From Chloroflexota bacterium (GTDB taxonomy: Bacteria; Chloroflexota; Anaerolineae; Anaerolineales; Villigracilaceae): 57,936 bases of DNA. The stretch lies in contig JAIOAU010000019.1 of the NCBI GenBank assembly GCA_019873655.1, positions 1 to 57,936 on the forward strand, in the 5' to 3' direction. Shown here piece after piece: positions 33,921 to 41,815 of the stretch (position 1 is its first letter; the number at the start of each line of letters is the position of its first letter). Under the pieces are notes generated by a model. The model had not been told where the DNA came from. It searched no databases and saw only the letters and a program-made list of their open reading frames with translations. Made by a program: the position numbers and the translations under genes.

Positions 33921-34769
33921 ATGAAAGTCACCCTCGCCCTGGCTCAAATCAACACCAGATTGGGAGAGATGCAGGCCAACCTGGAGAAACACCTGGCCCT
34001 GGCCAAAGAGGCCTGGTCCTCGGGCGCAGACATCCTGCTCTTTCCCGAACTCTCGCTGACCGGCTACGTCCTGCAAGACCTGGTGCCGGCCCTTGCCCGC
34101 CGCCCCCACGCCGACGATCCGCTCTTCAAAGCCTTGCTCAAGGCCAGCAAAGACCTCGACCTGGTGGTGGGCTTCGTCGAAGAAGACGCCCGTCACCGCT
34201 TCTACATCGCCAGCGCCTACCTGGCAGAGGGCGAAATCGTCCACATTCACCGCAAAGTCCACCTGCCCACCTACACCCTCTTCGACGAGAAGCGTTACCT
34301 GGCCGCCGGCGATGGCTTCCGCGCCTTCGACACCCGCTTTGGCCGCCTGGGAATGCTCATCTGCGAGGACTTCTGGCACATTTCTTCGCCCTACCTGCTC
34401 TGGCTGGACGGCGCCGACTTGCTGCTCATGTCCTCGGCATCGCCCGGGCGCGGCATTACCGGAGAACAAATCGGCTCCGCCGAGACGGTCGAGACCGTGA
34501 CGAAGACTTACGCTCAACTGCTGACCGTCTTCATCGCCCACACCAACCGAGTCGGCTTCGAGGACGGGCTGAAATTCTGGGGCGGCGCGACCGCCTACGA
34601 CCCCGACGGCACCCTCCTGGCCAAAGGTCCCTACGACGAAGAGGCCCTGACCCTCGCCGAACTTGACCTCGACCAGTTGCGCCGCACCCGCAGCCGCCTG
34701 CCTCTCCTGCGCGACGAACGCCCCGACCTGGTCCGGCGCGAACTGGAAAGGATTTTGCGCCATGATTGA
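33921..34769 (+). CDS. nitrilase-family glutaminase subunit of split NAD synthetase
   Basis: The 282-residue carbon-nitrogen hydrolase has the Glu-Lys-Cys triad in FPELSLTGY, HRKVHLPTYTLFDE and ICEDFWH. These motifs match the N-terminal glutaminase domain of glutamine-dependent NAD+ synthetase. That domain releases ammonia and passes it to the synthetase domain. Here it is a separate gene that overlaps nadE by 8 nt, strongly implying a two-subunit enzyme. TGG-TAAGAT (33906-33914) ends 6 nt before the ATG, so the mRNA is probably leaderless. Confidence 0.88.
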   Translation: MKVTLALAQINTRLGEMQANLEKHLALAKEAWSSGADILLFPELSLTGYVLQDLVPALARRPHADDPLFKALLKASKDLDLVVGFVEEDARHRFYIASAYLAEGEIVHIHRKVHLPTYTLFDEKRYLAAGDGFRAFDTRFGRLGMLICEDFWHISSPYLLWLDGADLLLMSSASPGRGITGEQIGSAETVETVTKTYAQLLTVFIAHTNRVGFEDGLKFWGGATAYDPDGTLLAKGPYDEEALTLAELDLDQLRRTRSRLPLLRDERPDLVRRELERILRHD

Positions 34770-35583
34770 CCTGTCGATCAACTCCGCTCTGGTGCGCAAA
34801 CTGCTGGTCGAATTCATCCGCTCGGAGATCACCAGGGTTGGCTATACGAAAGCCGTGGTCAACCTGTCCGGCGGGCTGGACTCGGCCGTCTCCTGTCTGC
34901 TGGCGGTCGAGGCGCTCGGCCCCGAAAACGTCCTCGCCCTGCGCCTGCCCTACAAGACCTCCGCCGCCGACTCGCTCGAACACGCCCAACTCATCATCGA
35001 ACAGACCGGCTGCCAGGCGCTGACCATCCCCATCACCGAGATGGTTGACCCTCTCATCCACCGCGACGCGGAGATGTCGGCGGTGCGCAAGGGCAACATT
35101 ATGGCGCGCATGCGCATGATCATCGCCTATGACCAATCGGAAGCCTTCCGCGGCCTGGTGGTCGGCACAAGCAACAAGACCGAAATCCTGCTCGGCTACA
35201 CCACCCTGTACGGCGATTCGGCCTGCGCCCTGAATCCGCTCGGCGACCTCTACAAGACCCAGGTCCGGCAACTGGGGCGCGCCCTCGGCGTCCCCGAAGT
35301 CATCCTCGCCAAGCCGCCCTCCGCCGACCTGTGGGCCGGTCAGACCGACGAAGGCGAACTGGGTTTCACCTACGAAGAGGTGGACAAACTGCTCTTCCTG
35401 CTCGTCGATCAGCGCTATCGGCCGGAAGAGTGCGTCGAAGCCGGCTTTGCCGAGGACTTCGTCCGCAAGGTGATCGAACGCGTCCGCCGCAACCATTTCA
35501 AGCGCATTCCGCCTCCGGTCGCCAAACTCTCCAGCCGGACGGTGGGATACGATTTCTTATATCTGCGCGATTGGGGAACATAA
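34762..35583 (+). CDS. nadE: NAD+ synthase, ATP-pyrophosphatase subunit
   Basis: The 273-residue enzyme amidates nicotinic-acid adenine dinucleotide to NAD+. The PP-loop is VVNLSGGLDSAVSCLLA (SGGxDS). LVVGTSNKTEILLGYTTLYGDSACALNPLGDLYKTQVRQL is the signature of the synthetase domain, and the C-terminal RRNHFKRIPPP matches the family. ATG 34762 overlaps the glutaminase gene by 8 nt. Most bacteria with both domains carry them in one chain of more than 500 residues; this split form relies on complex formation. Confidence 0.93.
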   Translation: MIDLSINSALVRKLLVEFIRSEITRVGYTKAVVNLSGGLDSAVSCLLAVEALGPENVLALRLPYKTSAADSLEHAQLIIEQTGCQALTIPITEMVDPLIHRDAEMSAVRKGNIMARMRMIIAYDQSEAFRGLVVGTSNKTEILLGYTTLYGDSACALNPLGDLYKTQVRQLGRALGVPEVILAKPPSADLWAGQTDEGELGFTYEEVDKLLFLLVDQRYRPEECVEAGFAEDFVRKVIERVRRNHFKRIPPPVAKLSSRTVGYDFLYLRDWGT

Positions 35584-35655
35584 CTTGAAAGCAGAGGCCG
35601 GCAGAGACCCGGTTTCCCGGATCGTTTCTACCGGCAAGACGCGAGATTTTCTCCT

Positions 35656-36954
35656 ATGCACATTCCTCCCGCGCTGCGTCATCGCCGCTATCTCTACCTG
35701 TGGTCGGGACAGGTAATCTCCATCGCCGGTTCGCAAATGCAATGGGCCGCTCTGCACTGGCACATCCGCGCCCTGACCGGCGAGCCGAATCCGCTGGCCC
35801 TGGGCGGCATCGGGCTGGCGCGCATCCTGCCGGTCATCATCTTTTCGTTCCTGGGCGGCCCCGCCGCCGACACCTACAACCGGCGGCGCATCTTGTTCCT
35901 GACCCAAACCGTCATGGCGCTAGCAGCGCTGGCCCTGGCCGTCCTGACCTTCGAGGGCCGCATCACCATCTGGCTGATTTACCTGCTGACGGCCGTCCAG
36001 GCCGCCGCCCAAGCCTTCGACGGGCCGGCGCGCCAGGCGCTGATTCCCAACCTCGTCCCCGCCGGCGACCTGCCCAACGCTTTCAGCATGTCGTCGATTG
36101 CCATGAACACCGGCGCGATCATCGGCCCGGTGTTGAGCGGCGTCGTCATCGCCACATTGGGGCAGGGATACACCTACTTATTCAACGCCTTCTCTTTCCT
36201 GGCGGTCATCGCGGCGCTGATTGCCATGGGAGCGGTCGCCCAGGACACAAAGCAAAGGCCGGGGATTCATATCGAAGCGGCCATCGAAGGCTTCCGCTTC
36301 ATCTTCTCGAAGAAAATCATCTTTTCGACCATGCTGATCGACTTCGTTGCCACCTTCTTCGCCTCGGCCAAGACCATGCTGCCCATCGTCGCCCGCGACA
36401 TCTTACGGGTGGGAGAAATCGGCTACGGCTGGCTGTCGGCCGCCGAATCGATCGGCTCGGTGATCGCCGGCGGGATTCTCTCGCAAGTGGCTACCCTGCG
36501 CCGCCAGGGACGGTTGTTCATCTCGGCCGTGACCGTCTTCGGGCTGGCGACCATTTTGTTCGGATTCGCGTACCGCATCGGCCCCGGCGTGATTCTCTTT
36601 GTCCTGCCGGGGCTGTCGGTCACGCTGGCTTTCCTGGTCGCCTTCCTCGGCCTGGCGCTGGCCGGCGCCGCCGACGCCGTCAGTACGATCATCCGCAACA
36701 CCATCCGGCAATTGAATACCCCCGATCACATCCGCGGGCGCATGGTTTCGGTCAACCAGATTTTCTTCCAGGGCGGGCCGCAACTGGGCGAGGTCGAGGC
36801 TGGGATCGTTGCCAGCCTGTTCGGGGTCCCGGCGGCTATCATCAGCGGCGGGATCGGCTGCTTGATTGGGGTGGGCCTCATCACCATGAAATGGCCCGAA
36901 CTGCGCCGCTACAACGGCGACGAATATTTGACCGTCCCCTCGTCGGCTGCCTGA
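35656..36954 (+). CDS. MFS transporter of the DHA3/EntS type
   Basis: The 432-residue membrane protein has about 12 hydrophobic helices. The N-terminal RYLYLWSGQVISIAGSQMQWAALHW and the loop motif GGPAADTYNRRRILFLTQ are typical of MFS_3 exporters related to EntS (enterobactin export) and to macrolide or tetracycline efflux pumps. IRNTIRQLNTPDHIRGRMVSVNQIFFQGGPQLGE is the conserved late loop of that group. Substrate cannot be predicted. It follows nadE by 72 nt without a clear promoter. Confidence 0.9.
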   Translation: MHIPPALRHRRYLYLWSGQVISIAGSQMQWAALHWHIRALTGEPNPLALGGIGLARILPVIIFSFLGGPAADTYNRRRILFLTQTVMALAALALAVLTFEGRITIWLIYLLTAVQAAAQAFDGPARQALIPNLVPAGDLPNAFSMSSIAMNTGAIIGPVLSGVVIATLGQGYTYLFNAFSFLAVIAALIAMGAVAQDTKQRPGIHIEAAIEGFRFIFSKKIIFSTMLIDFVATFFASAKTMLPIVARDILRVGEIGYGWLSAAESIGSVIAGGILSQVATLRRQGRLFISAVTVFGLATILFGFAYRIGPGVILFVLPGLSVTLAFLVAFLGLALAGAADAVSTIIRNTIRQLNTPDHIRGRMVSVNQIFFQGGPQLGEVEAGIVASLFGVPAAIISGGIGCLIGVGLITMKWPELRRYNGDEYLTVPSSAA

Positions 36955-36993
36955 CGCTTTCCTGACAAAATCCATACAAAGCAGGTCAAACGG

Positions 36994-37022
36994 TTGACTT
37001 CCGCGCCAAATCGCACTATACT
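36994..37022 (+). promoter_or_regulatory. sigma-70 promoter of the SWIM mini-gene
   Basis: TTGACT (36994-36999), a 17-nt spacer and TATACT (37017-37022) form one of the best promoters in the window. The predicted mRNA has an unusually long leader of about 105 nt. Confidence 0.75.
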
Positions 37023-37070
37023 GAGGGCAGGTAAACGCCTATGCGAGTTGTGGTGCAATATCCGGGTCTG

Positions 37071-37108
37071 TTTTTTTGAAAGGCACGCTGTCCTTGCGCG
37101 TGCCTTTC
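37071..37108 (+). promoter_or_regulatory. T-run and hairpin in the SWIM gene leader
   Basis: Seven T (37071-37077) directly precede GAAAGGCACGC (37078-37088), which pairs perfectly with GCGTGCCTTTC (37098-37108) around a 9-nt loop. The T-run on the wrong side argues against a simple terminator. It may be a structured 5' UTR. Confidence 0.5.
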
Positions 37109-37133
37109 GTTATTTTCACAAAAGGAGAAGCCC

Positions 37134-37376
37134 ATGGATTCTGGAATGATCGGCAAGATTCAGAAAGCCAAGCGCTACGCTCAAGAACGACATCGTTTCA
37201 CCTTCGAATCGTTTACTGTCAGCATCGCCGGAGAGAACAACACCCACCGCGTTCATTACGAGAATGGACAATGGTCGTGCGATTGCGATTTCTTCCAATC
37301 TCGCGGCGTCTGCACGCACACCATGGCGCTCGAAGAACTGCTCAAAGACATGATTCCCGCCCCGGCGCAGGCCTGA
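37134..37376 (+). CDS. SWIM zinc-finger mini-protein, 80 aa
   Basis: The small basic protein carries CDCDFFQSRGVCTHT, the C-x-C-xn-C-x-H pattern of the SWIM zinc finger, in its middle (residues about 49-63). SWIM domains bind DNA or proteins and normally occur in larger proteins such as Swi2/Snf2 helicases; a stand-alone copy suggests an adaptor or regulator. AAAGGAGAAGCCC gives a strong ribosome site for ATG 37134. It has its own promoter, a structured leader and a terminator, which points to a highly expressed independent gene. Confidence 0.88.
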   Translation: MDSGMIGKIQKAKRYAQERHRFTFESFTVSIAGENNTHRVHYENGQWSCDCDFFQSRGVCTHTMALEELLKDMIPAPAQA

Positions 37377-37399
37377 CCGAGGCGCAACGGACAACGCGG

Positions 37400-37436
37400 C
37401 CTCCGGGTTCCAAATGAGACCCCGGAGGTCTCTTTT
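37400..37436 (+). terminator. rho-independent terminator after the SWIM gene
   Basis: CCTCCGGG (37400-37407) and CCCGGAGG (37421-37428) form an 8-bp stem with a 13-nt loop, followed by TCTCTTTTT. It ends just before the -10 box of the next gene. Confidence 0.75.
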
Positions 37437-37454
37437 TCAGGTAAAATTCGGCCT

Positions 37455-38501
37455 ATGAAACGTTCGCTTTCACGCCGCGATTTTCTCAAACTGGGCGGGC
37501 TGGCGTTGGGCAGCCTGGCCTTTAACCCTTTCCTGCCCGAGAACAACCTGTTCGAAGACGTGGAACTTGTGCGGGTGGCCAAGGATTCGGTCAGCGTCCA
37601 CGTTCAACCCAACGACGAATACCGCATCGTGGCGACCTGGCCGCGCGATTCGATCGTCCACGTTTATGAGACGGTGGTAGCCGAAACGCCAGCCTACAAC
37701 CCGGTCTGGTATCGCGTCTGGGGCGGGTACATGCACCGCGCCCGCCTCCAAAAAGTCAAGGTCATCTACAATCAGCCGCTGAGTGACATCCCTGAAACCG
37801 GTCTGCTTGGCGAAATTACCGTTCCATACGCCCAGGCCTATCGCTACGATTCGCGCAACGGCTGGCGCACCACGTATCGGCTCTACTACGAGTCCATTCA
37901 CTGGATCACGGGGATCGAAGAGGGCCCCGACGGCGGCCCCTGGTATCGCATCCTCGACGAGTTGGACGAGGCCATTTATTACGTCCCCGCTACGCAGGTG
38001 CGCATCATTCCCCCTCACGAACTGGACCCCATCTCGCCCGATGTCCCCTTCGAGCAAAAACGCGTCGAGGTCTCGCTGGCGGCGCAACTCCTGACCTGCT
38101 TCGAATACGACCAACCCGTCTTTCAAGTGACCATTTCCTCCGGTCTGGCCGGTCTGAACGCCGCCGACCAGGAACCGACCTATACGCCCACCGGTCGTTT
38201 CAACATTCAAGTCAAGATGCCCTCCAAACACATGGGATATGCGGATTTGAGCGCCGGCATCGAAGACTACGTCATCCCCGGCGTGCCCTGGGTGGCTTTT
38301 TTCACCGAGCGCGGCCACGCCTTCCATGGCACCTACTGGCATGATAACTTCGGCGTCCCGATGAGCCGCGGCTGCATCAACATGCGCACGCCAGAGGCCA
38401 AATGGCTGTTCCGCTGGCTGCAACCGGCCGCCGCCTTCGAAGACATCGACAAGCGAACCTTCGCCCGCCGCGGTTTCGGGACGCAAGTCATCATTTATTG
38501 A
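37455..38501 (+). CDS. Tat-exported L,D-transpeptidase (YkuD domain)
   Basis: The 348-residue precursor has a twin-arginine signal (SRRDFLKLGGLALGSLAF). SH3-like segments (VSVHVQPNDEYRIVATWPRD) precede a YkuD catalytic domain whose signature HGTYWHDNFGVPMSRGCINM (about residues 295-314) contains His and the nucleophile Cys. The family forms 3-3 peptidoglycan cross-links or anchors proteins to the wall. TAAAAT (37442-37447) ends 7 nt before ATG 37455, a leaderless arrangement. The next gene starts 2 nt after the stop. Confidence 0.92.
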   Translation: MKRSLSRRDFLKLGGLALGSLAFNPFLPENNLFEDVELVRVAKDSVSVHVQPNDEYRIVATWPRDSIVHVYETVVAETPAYNPVWYRVWGGYMHRARLQKVKVIYNQPLSDIPETGLLGEITVPYAQAYRYDSRNGWRTTYRLYYESIHWITGIEEGPDGGPWYRILDELDEAIYYVPATQVRIIPPHELDPISPDVPFEQKRVEVSLAAQLLTCFEYDQPVFQVTISSGLAGLNAADQEPTYTPTGRFNIQVKMPSKHMGYADLSAGIEDYVIPGVPWVAFFTERGHAFHGTYWHDNFGVPMSRGCINMRTPEAKWLFRWLQPAAAFEDIDKRTFARRGFGTQVIIY

Positions 38502-38503
38502 CC

Positions 38504-39733
38504 ATGCCCACTCTCCTCTGGCCGACCAAATCGAAAGCCGCGCCTTCCGGCGCCGCGCTCGAAACCGAAGCGCTGATCTACCCCGGCGCGCAGGAGACCC
38601 CTCAGCCGCCGGTCAACCGCTTGATTTTGGGCGACAACCTGAAAGTCATGGCAGCCCTGTTGCCCGAATACGAGGGCAGCCTCGACCTCATCTACGCCGA
38701 TCCGCCCTTTTTCACCAACAAACGGTACCCCGCCCGCATCGGGCGCGGCGAGGACTCGCGCCGGCCGCGCGAATGGCAACTGGCCGAAGGGTACGCCGAC
38801 CACTGGAGCGACCTGGACGCCTATCTGGATTTCCTCTACCCGCGCCTCGCGTTGATGACGCGCCTGCTCGCCCCTCACGGGACCCTGTACCTGCACCTCG
38901 ACTGGCACGCCAACGCCTACGCCCGCCTCCTGCTCGACGAACTCCTCGGCCGCGAAAACCTGCTCAACGAAATCGTCTGGGTCTATCACGGCCCTTCGCC
39001 CGTCAGGCGGGCGTTCAACCGCAAACACGACACCATCCTGGCCTATACCAAGAGCAAAAACTACACCTTCAACGCCGACGCCGTGCGCGAACCCTACAAC
39101 CCCAATACCGTCAAGACCTTCGAAGCCTCCCCGCGGGCCGGGTTCGGAAAAGTCCCCGACCTGGAGCGCGGCAAAGTACCCGAGGATTGGTGGTACTTTC
39201 CGGTGGTCGCCCGCCTGCACTCCGAACGCACCGGCTACCCGACCCAAAAACCCGAGGCCCTGCTCGAACGCATCCTGCTGGCCTCCTCCCGTCCCGGCGA
39301 CCTGGCGGCCGACTTCTTCTGCGGCTCGGGCACTTTGCCGGTCGTCGCCGCCCGCCACGGACGGCGCTTCCTGGCCTGCGACGTGGCCTGGCGCGCCGTG
39401 CACACCACCCGTCTGCGCCTGCTGGCCGAGAAGACTCCTTTCACCCTGGAGCGCGAGGCTTCCTGCGCCATCCCCGCCCTCGAAACCAAAATCGGCCTGG
39501 AAATCTCTGGCCGACAGATCCGTCTCCATCCACAGGGAATTGAACTGGATTATTGGGAAGTCGATCCCGATTGGGACGGCAGCGTATTTCGCAGCCGCGC
39601 CCAGGCCCGCCGTCCCGACCGCATAGCCGATATCCCCCTCTCGCTCGATCTGCCCGCTCCGCCCAGCCGTCCCTGCGTGCAAGCGGTTACCGTAAACGGC
39701 GAGCAGATCCGGATCGCGCCGGGGCAGATTTGA
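38504..39733 (+). CDS. orphan site-specific DNA methyltransferase (beta class)
   Basis: The 409-residue protein shows motif IV DPPFF (about residue 67) before motif I DFFCGSGTLPV (about residue 269). That order is typical of beta-class N4-cytosine or N6-adenine methyltransferases. YPTQKPEALLERILLAS is the conserved motif X region. No restriction endonuclease, specificity subunit or vsr gene is nearby, so it looks like a solitary regulatory methylase or a remnant of an R-M system. The C-terminal 80 residues have no family match I recognise. It starts 2 nt after the L,D-transpeptidase stop. Confidence 0.87.
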   Translation: MPTLLWPTKSKAAPSGAALETEALIYPGAQETPQPPVNRLILGDNLKVMAALLPEYEGSLDLIYADPPFFTNKRYPARIGRGEDSRRPREWQLAEGYADHWSDLDAYLDFLYPRLALMTRLLAPHGTLYLHLDWHANAYARLLLDELLGRENLLNEIVWVYHGPSPVRRAFNRKHDTILAYTKSKNYTFNADAVREPYNPNTVKTFEASPRAGFGKVPDLERGKVPEDWWYFPVVARLHSERTGYPTQKPEALLERILLASSRPGDLAADFFCGSGTLPVVAARHGRRFLACDVAWRAVHTTRLRLLAEKTPFTLEREASCAIPALETKIGLEISGRQIRLHPQGIELDYWEVDPDWDGSVFRSRAQARRPDRIADIPLSLDLPAPPSRPCVQAVTVNGEQIRIAPGQI

Positions 39734-39751
39734 GGCCCCCGCCCCGCGCTC

Positions 39752-40414
39752 TCAAACGTCCAGGCGATAACCTACCCCCCGCACCGTTTTCAAGAATTTG
39801 GGCTGCTTTGGATCGGCCTCGATCGCCTCGCGCAGCCAGGAAATGTGGACATCCAGGGTGCGCGTGTCGTCGGTGTAATCCGTCTCCCAGACCTGCGAGA
39901 ACAACTCTTTGCGATCGATCACCTCGCCGCGGCGCTCCATGAGCATCTGGAGCAAGCGAACCAGGCGCGGGGTCAGGCGCGCCCGCTTCCCCGAACTCAC
40001 GACGACGCGGTTTTCCAAATCCAACTGGAGAGGGCCGGCATGCAAACTGTTGCGTCCATCGCACGGAAGCAACTGGCGAATCCGATTGACCAACTTCTGG
40101 GCAGTGAAAGGAAGCGACAGGACGACATCCGCATCGCTCTTGACCGTATCATCCGACGAGGCCAGGATGAGTACGATGGGCACCCCCCCGGCCTTCTCGC
40201 GCAGCAGACGACAAATGCGTTTCCCGCTGGTCCGCAGCGAGGCGGCGTTGACGATGACCACATTGAAAGAATTCTTCTTGCTGAGTAATTTTAAAGCCTC
40301 GTTCCCGCTCAGCACAGATTCGGCTTCGAAGCCCTTCTTGCGGAGAGCAGGGACAAAAACAGGACAATCAGCGTGCTTGCCCTCGATGACCAGTAACTTT
40401 GCAGATGACGTCAT
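39752..40414 (-). CDS. OmpR/PhoB-type response regulator with degenerate receiver
   Basis: The 220-residue protein has a receiver-like domain (about 1-112) and a C-terminal winged helix (about 120-220: LTPRLVRLLQMLMERRGEVIDRKELFSQVW; DVHISWLREAIEADP; IKTVRGVGYRL-type end). The receiver lacks the phosphorylation machinery. The acidic pair is IEGK, the phospho-Asp position reads VIVNAA, the Thr is in ILASSD, and the Lys is replaced in LSLPF. It is therefore probably a phosphorylation-independent DNA-binding protein. TATAAT (40429-40424, minus strand) lies 9 nt before the ATG. An N-terminally longer frame lacks support. Confidence 0.85.
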   Translation of the reverse strand: MTSSAKLLVIEGKHADCPVFVPALRKKGFEAESVLSGNEALKLLSKKNSFNVVIVNAASLRTSGKRICRLLREKAGGVPIVLILASSDDTVKSDADVVLSLPFTAQKLVNRIRQLLPCDGRNSLHAGPLQLDLENRVVVSSGKRARLTPRLVRLLQMLMERRGEVIDRKELFSQVWETDYTDDTRTLDVHISWLREAIEADPKQPKFLKTVRGVGYRLDV

Positions 40415-40639
40415 GCTGCTTTGATTATACACCAATCTTAAATTTTGCATCGCATTGCATCCGACCAACGAACCGGCGCGCCCAGAACGTGGCCGGATGA
40501 GACAGCATCGAAAGGCATCTGCCTTTTCTCCGCGATAACGGCCCATTTTCGTGCTATCATATAAGCAGCCGCCTCAGAGAGGACGGCGCTGCGACAAAAA
40601 ACCAGTGCCATCTCAATCAACCAAAGTGAGGAGGAACTT

Positions 40640-40750
40640 ATGCCAGACAAAGGAAGCCGAGACAAGGCCCGCCGGGAGCCAAAAAAGAAACCCAAACTGG
40701 ATCCCAAAGAGAAAAGAAAACTGAAGAAAGAGAAGAAAAAGGAGCGATGA
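40640..40750 (+). CDS. 36-residue highly basic mini-protein
   Basis: The product starts MPDKGSRDKARREPKKKPKL and is nearly 60 percent Lys/Arg/Glu/Asp with almost no hydrophobic residues, so it is probably disordered and nucleic-acid binding. It is supported as a gene by GAGGAGG 6-8 nt before the ATG, an extended -10 (TGC-TATCAT, 40552-40560) and a strong terminator 5 nt after the stop. No named family is recognised. Its compact transcription unit resembles abundant small RNA- or ribosome-associated proteins. Confidence 0.7.
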   Translation: MPDKGSRDKARREPKKKPKLDPKEKRKLKKEKKKER

Positions 40751-40755
40751 GTTTT

Positions 40756-40796
40756 GCCTCCCCCGCGCCATCTGGCAGAGCGGGGGAGGCTTCTTC
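40756..40796 (+). terminator. strong rho-independent terminator
   Basis: GCCTCCCCCGC (40756-40766) and GCGGGGGAGGC (40780-40790) form a perfect 11-bp stem followed by TTCTTCT. It closes the mini-protein transcription unit. Confidence 0.8.
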
Positions 40797-40841
40797 TCAG
40801 CCATTCCCCATGTCCTTCCCTCAAACCGGTATAATCGGATC

Positions 40842-41813
40842 ATGCCCGACGCTTCCGCCTCTACAAAAAATCCCGGCCGCGGTTACCCGATTGCCCTGGC
40901 CAGCGCCGCCATCCTCTCGCTGACTGGCATCTTCATCCGCCACCTGACCGAGACGTATCGCCTCCCCGCCCTGGTGCTGGCCGTCTGGCGCGACGCCTTC
41001 GTCGTCCTGACTCTCCTGCCGATTCTGCTCATCGTCCGCCCGGCCCTGATTCGCGCCGAGCGCCGACATTTGCCTCTGCTGGTCGGCTACGGCTTCGTCC
41101 TGGCCATCTTCAACGCTCTGTGGACTCTCTCGGTCGCCCTCAACGGCGCAGCGGTGGCCACCGTGCTGGTCTATTGCTCGGCAGCCTTCACCGCCCTGCT
41201 CGGCCGCTGGCTGCTTCAGGAGCGCCTCGGAGCCGCCAAAATGGTCGCCGTCGCGGCCATCCTGACGGGCTGCGCCATGGTGGCCGACGCCCTCAACCCC
41301 GCCGTCTGGGACCTCAACCCGGCCGGCTTGCTGACCGGCATCCTTTCGGGCCTCGGCTACGCCGCCTACAGCCTGATGGGACGAGTCGCCTCGGGGCGCG
41401 GCCTCAACCCGTGGACCAGTCTGCTCTACACCTTCGGTTGCGCCGCGCTCTTCCTGGTTCTCTTCAACTTCTTCCCCGGCCCGCTCATCCCCGGAACGAT
41501 CGGACGACCGGCCGATTTCCTCTGGCTGGGAAGGGCCTGGGGTGGCTGGCTGGCGCTCTTTCTGCTCGCCGCCGGCCCCACGCTGGCGGGTTTCGGCCTC
41601 TACAACGTCAGCCTGCGCCTGCTCCCCGCCAGCGTCGCCAACCTGATCGTCTCCAGCGAACCGATCTTTACAACCGTCATCGCCTACTTTCTGCTGGGAG
41701 AACGCCTGACCTGGCTGCAAATCGCCGGCGGCCTGCTGATCCTGGGCGGCGTCTTCCTGCTGCGCCTCCACGAGGGACGGCCCGGCCGCGCCGTCCCCTC
41801 TCCTGCCTCCTGA
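40842..41813 (+). CDS. EamA/DMT family transporter
   Basis: The 323-residue protein has ten hydrophobic helices in two EamA repeats (about 18-145 and 160-305). LPALVLAVWRDAFVVLTLL and LLPASVANLIVSSEPIFTTVIAYFLLGERLTWLQIAGGLLILGGV are typical. Family members export amino acids, nucleotide sugars or other metabolites; the substrate is unknown. TATAAT (40830-40835) ends 6 nt before the ATG (leaderless type). The P1 peptidase gene starts 2 nt downstream, so the pair may handle peptides or amino acids. Confidence 0.9.
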   Translation: MPDASASTKNPGRGYPIALASAAILSLTGIFIRHLTETYRLPALVLAVWRDAFVVLTLLPILLIVRPALIRAERRHLPLLVGYGFVLAIFNALWTLSVALNGAAVATVLVYCSAAFTALLGRWLLQERLGAAKMVAVAAILTGCAMVADALNPAVWDLNPAGLLTGILSGLGYAAYSLMGRVASGRGLNPWTSLLYTFGCAALFLVLFNFFPGPLIPGTIGRPADFLWLGRAWGGWLALFLLAAGPTLAGFGLYNVSLRLLPASVANLIVSSEPIFTTVIAYFLLGERLTWLQIAGGLLILGGVFLLRLHEGRPGRAVPSPAS

Positions 41814-41815
41814 CC

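Noticed and set aside
38504-39733. Methyltransferase as part of a restriction-modification or defence island
   Set aside because: The neighbours are a cell-wall transpeptidase and a regulator; no nuclease or other defence gene is present.
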